This document shows, piece by piece, positions 5,422 through 6,946 of a DNA stretch of 6,946 nt (the stretch's first letter is position 1; every line of letters begins with the position of its first letter). Source of the DNA: an uncultured Clostridia bacterium (GTDB lineage: Bacteria; Bacillota; Clostridia; Oscillospirales; CAG-272). A program made the position numbers and the translations under genes. The notes beneath the pieces are model-generated. The model saw nothing but the letters and a program-made list of their open reading frames with translations, did not search any database and had not been told where the DNA came from. The stretch spans positions 1 to 6,946 of the forward strand of contig CALGZV010000160.1 of assembly GCA_937934385.1 (NCBI GenBank). Reading direction: 5' to 3'.

Positions 5422-5739
5422 CTATTTTTCCTTGATTGAAAAACTTTTCGGAGTTGGAATATATGTAGAATTTTTCCAATCAAATTGGAATTCGGCCTGT
5501 TCTTCTGAATAACATAAAACAGTGTCTGGTTGTACAGCTATATAGTTTCCGTTGTCGGTTAAATAAAAAGCGTTATTTTCAAATATTAAATAATTGTTTT
5601 TACAAAGAAATCTTATGCGATTCATTATTTCGGTTTTTGGCAATTTCAGGTTCTCTGATATATAGGTTAAATCACAAGCGGAATCTTTTTTCAATAAGCT
5701 TAATATTAAGCAGTCTAATATTTTTTCTTCGTAATTCAA
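5422..5739 (-). CDS. Retron winged-helix accessory protein
   Basis: This 105-residue protein has a winged helix-turn-helix at about 4-66: helices around 4-17, 23-32 and 35-48 (recognition helix KTEIMNRIRFLCKNN), then a beta wing (YLIFENNAFYLTDNGNYI). The C-terminal 30 residues are polar and unassigned. The start is TTG with AGGAG 6 bases upstream, inside the end of the PRTase gene; the two genes overlap by 4 bases (TTGA), so translation is likely coupled. The RNA gene begins 6 bases after its stop. Winged-helix partners occur beside PRTase effectors in type III retrons as I recall that classification. It could bind msDNA, anchor the effector, or repress the promoter with the inverted repeat at 6730-6765; the sequence does not decide among these. 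Confidence 0.85.
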   Translation of the reverse strand: MNYEEKILDCLILSLLKKDSACDLTYISENLKLPKTEIMNRIRFLCKNNYLIFENNAFYLTDNGNYIAVQPDTVLCYSEEQAEFQFDWKNSTYIPTPKSFSIKEK

Positions 5740-6686
5740 TATTTACTCCTATTAACGGCAAATGAATATATTTTTTCATCTGCCTGCTTTTTCTTTTTTG
5801 TCAATTCAGAAATACTTGGTCTCTTGCACTCTTTTCCTTTTCGTTGAAACGGTGGTTTATTAAAGTCTGTTGGACGCCAGAAACAACTTACGGTATTGTT
5901 AGGAGTATTATAATAAAATGAAATTAAAAGACAACCCTTTTCAAATCCCATACGGTAGGATAGCTTTGATTCTGTAAAAAAATCATCAATAGCTTTTTCG
6001 TATTTATTTACAATTTTATATTCTTCCGAATCATTGGCAAAAGCTTTAGATGAGATCCATTCTTGTTTGTAAATAGAATTAACTTTATAATCAAACTTTT
6101 TAAAGTTTTTATTGAGATGTTTTATTGCTTTTTCAGTTGGAGATAAACACATGTAGTAAAGCTTTGGCAAGCCATAACCGTTTAAATTATGATTACTGCA
6201 AAAATTATAAAATTCGTTCCATATAGTTTTTCCTGTTCCAATTATATCATCGACGAATACTACAGCTTTGATTCCCTCTAACTGTTCTTCAGCAAATTTC
6301 GATTGAGCCGCTAATATTTGCTCGTTATCGATTTTATTGAAATTATATACCTGAATATCAGAACGAACGTTATCACCGCCTGATTTTATACCGCTTGATG
6401 ATTCAATTGTAACATAAAGCACTTCGTTTAAATTAATACTGTGCTTTTGAATCTCTTTTTCAAGCATATCAACTAATATACCGAATCTCTCTTGACATTC
6501 TTTTTGAGTTAAGTATGTATATCTGCTAAACGCTTCAAGAAAAGTAGTCTGATCCGCAGGATCTATATTAAAAAGCCAATTATCTAATTTTACAGGTAAA
6601 TCGGCTATGCGGTCTCTGGTATGAACTGTTTTAGGATCAATGTTATTATTTGTATAAAACTTTTTCAAAGCGTCATTTTTTGTCAT
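5736..6686 (-). CDS. Retron PRTase-like effector
   Basis: This 316-residue protein carries a textbook PRPP-binding loop, VVFVDDIIGTGKT (142-154), the hallmark of type I phosphoribosyltransferases. Upstream residues 88-95 (EVLYVTIE) and 126-141 fit the preceding strand and helix of that fold. A helical N-terminal region (about 1-85) and a C-terminal region with GFEKGCLLISFYYNTPNNT (248-266) followed by FW-R do not match housekeeping purine or pyrimidine salvage enzymes. They resemble PRTase-like proteins of bacterial conflict systems as I remember them. The tail is very basic (about 282-304). In the tripartite model the effector is restrained by the RT-msDNA complex and released by phage infection; its target, perhaps nucleotides or nucleic acid, is unknown. 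The ATG has AAAGGG about 11 bases upstream. It is the first gene of the operon. Confidence 0.88.
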   Translation of the reverse strand: MTKNDALKKFYTNNNIDPKTVHTRDRIADLPVKLDNWLFNIDPADQTTFLEAFSRYTYLTQKECQERFGILVDMLEKEIQKHSINLNEVLYVTIESSSGIKSGGDNVRSDIQVYNFNKIDNEQILAAQSKFAEEQLEGIKAVVFVDDIIGTGKTIWNEFYNFCSNHNLNGYGLPKLYYMCLSPTEKAIKHLNKNFKKFDYKVNSIYKQEWISSKAFANDSEEYKIVNKYEKAIDDFFTESKLSYRMGFEKGCLLISFYYNTPNNTVSCFWRPTDFNKPPFQRKGKECKRPSISELTKKKKQADEKIYSFAVNRSKY

Positions 6687-6719
6687 AATAATTTGTTCCC
6701 TTTAAGAGATTATAGAAAT

Positions 6720-6748
6720 AGTATACCATTTTTCAGGCTAAAAATCAA
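6720..6748 (-). promoter_or_regulatory. Sigma-A-type promoter of the retron operon
   Basis: On the minus strand TTGATT (6748-6743), an exact 17-base spacer and TATACT (6725-6720) precede the PRTase gene. Initiation near 6713 would give a leader of about 27 bases. The region is overlapped by a long inverted repeat, suggesting regulation. Confidence 0.75.
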
Positions 6749-6765
6749 TAATTTTAGCCTGAAAA
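6730..6765. repeat. Perfect 14-bp inverted repeat over the retron promoter (candidate operator)
   Basis: ttttcaggctaaaa (6730-6743) is repeated inverted at 6752-6765 with an 8-base centre. The left arm fills most of the promoter spacer, and the -35 sits in the centre. It lies upstream of the expected transcript start and has no T-run on either strand, so it is not a terminator. A dimeric repressor or the operon's own winged-helix protein could bind here. Confidence 0.65.
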
Positions 6766-6799
6766 TTACATAATTTTGTTTTTATTGTAATTAATTTGC

Positions 6800-6842
6800 C
6801 TTAAATAAAAATATCCGCACTCTATTATGAGTGCGGATATTT
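6800..6842 (-). terminator. Intrinsic terminator of a leftward gene outside the window
   Basis: A 14-bp perfect stem, aaatatccgcactc (6809-6822) with gagtgcggatattt (6829-6842), has a six-base loop. On the minus strand it continues with TTATTTAA. It separates the retron promoter from whatever leftward transcription comes from the right. Confidence 0.75.
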
Positions 6843-6898
6843 GAGATTAAGTTAAAAATATGTGTAACGGAACGGATTTGCATACCCTATAACGTTTG

Positions 6899-6946
6899 AT
6901 GAGGATACTCAGCTATGACGCATGGGGTGCTTGTACAGTAGTATCC
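6899..6946 (+). pseudogene. Fragment of an Rhs/YD-repeat protein at the window edge
   Basis: One plus frame reads MRILSYDAWGACTVVS up to the edge. The YDAWG core followed by TVVS is typical of the repeat near the C-terminal end of Rhs/wall-associated YD proteins in clostridia. Upstream in the same frame there is a stop at 6890-6892 and no ribosome binding site, so it looks like a 5'-truncated remnant that continues beyond the window. The match is short; only the sequence to the right can settle it. Confidence 0.4.

Noticed and set aside
5736..6686. PRTase as a purine or pyrimidine salvage enzyme
   Set aside because: Only the PRPP loop matches; the protein is longer, has unrelated flanking regions, and is overlapped by a winged-helix gene in a retron operon.
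6903..6946. ggatact/agtatcc inverted repeat as an insertion-sequence end
   Set aside because: Only 7 bp pair across a 30-base interior, and the position coincides with an Rhs-like reading frame; no transposase or target duplication is visible.
1..6946. CRISPR array or tandem repeats
   Set aside because: No regularly spaced direct repeats are seen; the inverted repeats are individual terminators, an operator candidate and retron stems.

Overview
The window looks like an accessory region of an AT-rich, low-GC Gram-positive gut bacterium, probably a Ruminococcus-like clostridium. The reasons are the AAGAAAGGAG ribosome binding sites, an encoded tRNA CCA end, clostridial-type lysis proteins, and a decayed XRE regulator with a TPR-like tail. 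The taxon is inferred from protein style only. Almost all intact genes lie on the minus strand; the plus strand carries a tRNA end and remnants.

Left flank (1-1070): the 3' end of a tRNA (1-37) and its terminator are followed by a truncated, frameshifted XRE-family regulator (about 108-793). Next comes a well-formed sigma-A-type promoter (818-846) that leads after about 85 bases into a second terminator (930-960), suggesting a small RNA of roughly 105 nt. The two terminators share a 16-bp direct repeat.

Middle (1071-3837), minus strand: a compact phage lysis cassette reads XhlA-like membrane-anchored coiled coil, holin, an overlapping 43-residue ORF, then a CHAP/SH3 endolysin ending at a strong terminator. 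Beyond it lies a membrane-anchored calcineurin-like metallophosphoesterase with a substituted GNHE motif. No capsid, tail or integrase gene is visible, so this is either the edge of a prophage or a stranded lysis module.

Right half (3838-6842), minus strand: a complete retron. In transcription order it has a promoter overlapped by a 14-bp perfect inverted repeat, a PRPP-loop phosphoribosyltransferase-like effector, a small winged-helix protein (TTG start, 4-nt overlap), an msr-msd RNA gene and a retron reverse transcriptase. The RNA gene can be read by eye: a1/a2 stem, TTAGC branch-G context, two msr hairpins and a 13-bp msd stem. A PRTase plus winged helix matches what I recall as type III retrons, an anti-phage tripartite system in which msDNA and RT are thought to hold an effector in check. 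Downstream, about 390 AT-rich bases contain a possible 37-residue membrane peptide and a hairpin that may end the retron transcript just ahead of the lysis cassette.

Right edge (6843-6946): a terminator for a leftward gene outside the window, and a short plus-strand fragment resembling the YDAWG repeat of Rhs/YD proteins. The mixture of tRNA end, gene remnants, lysis cassette and defence island points to a variable locus with repeated insertion and decay.
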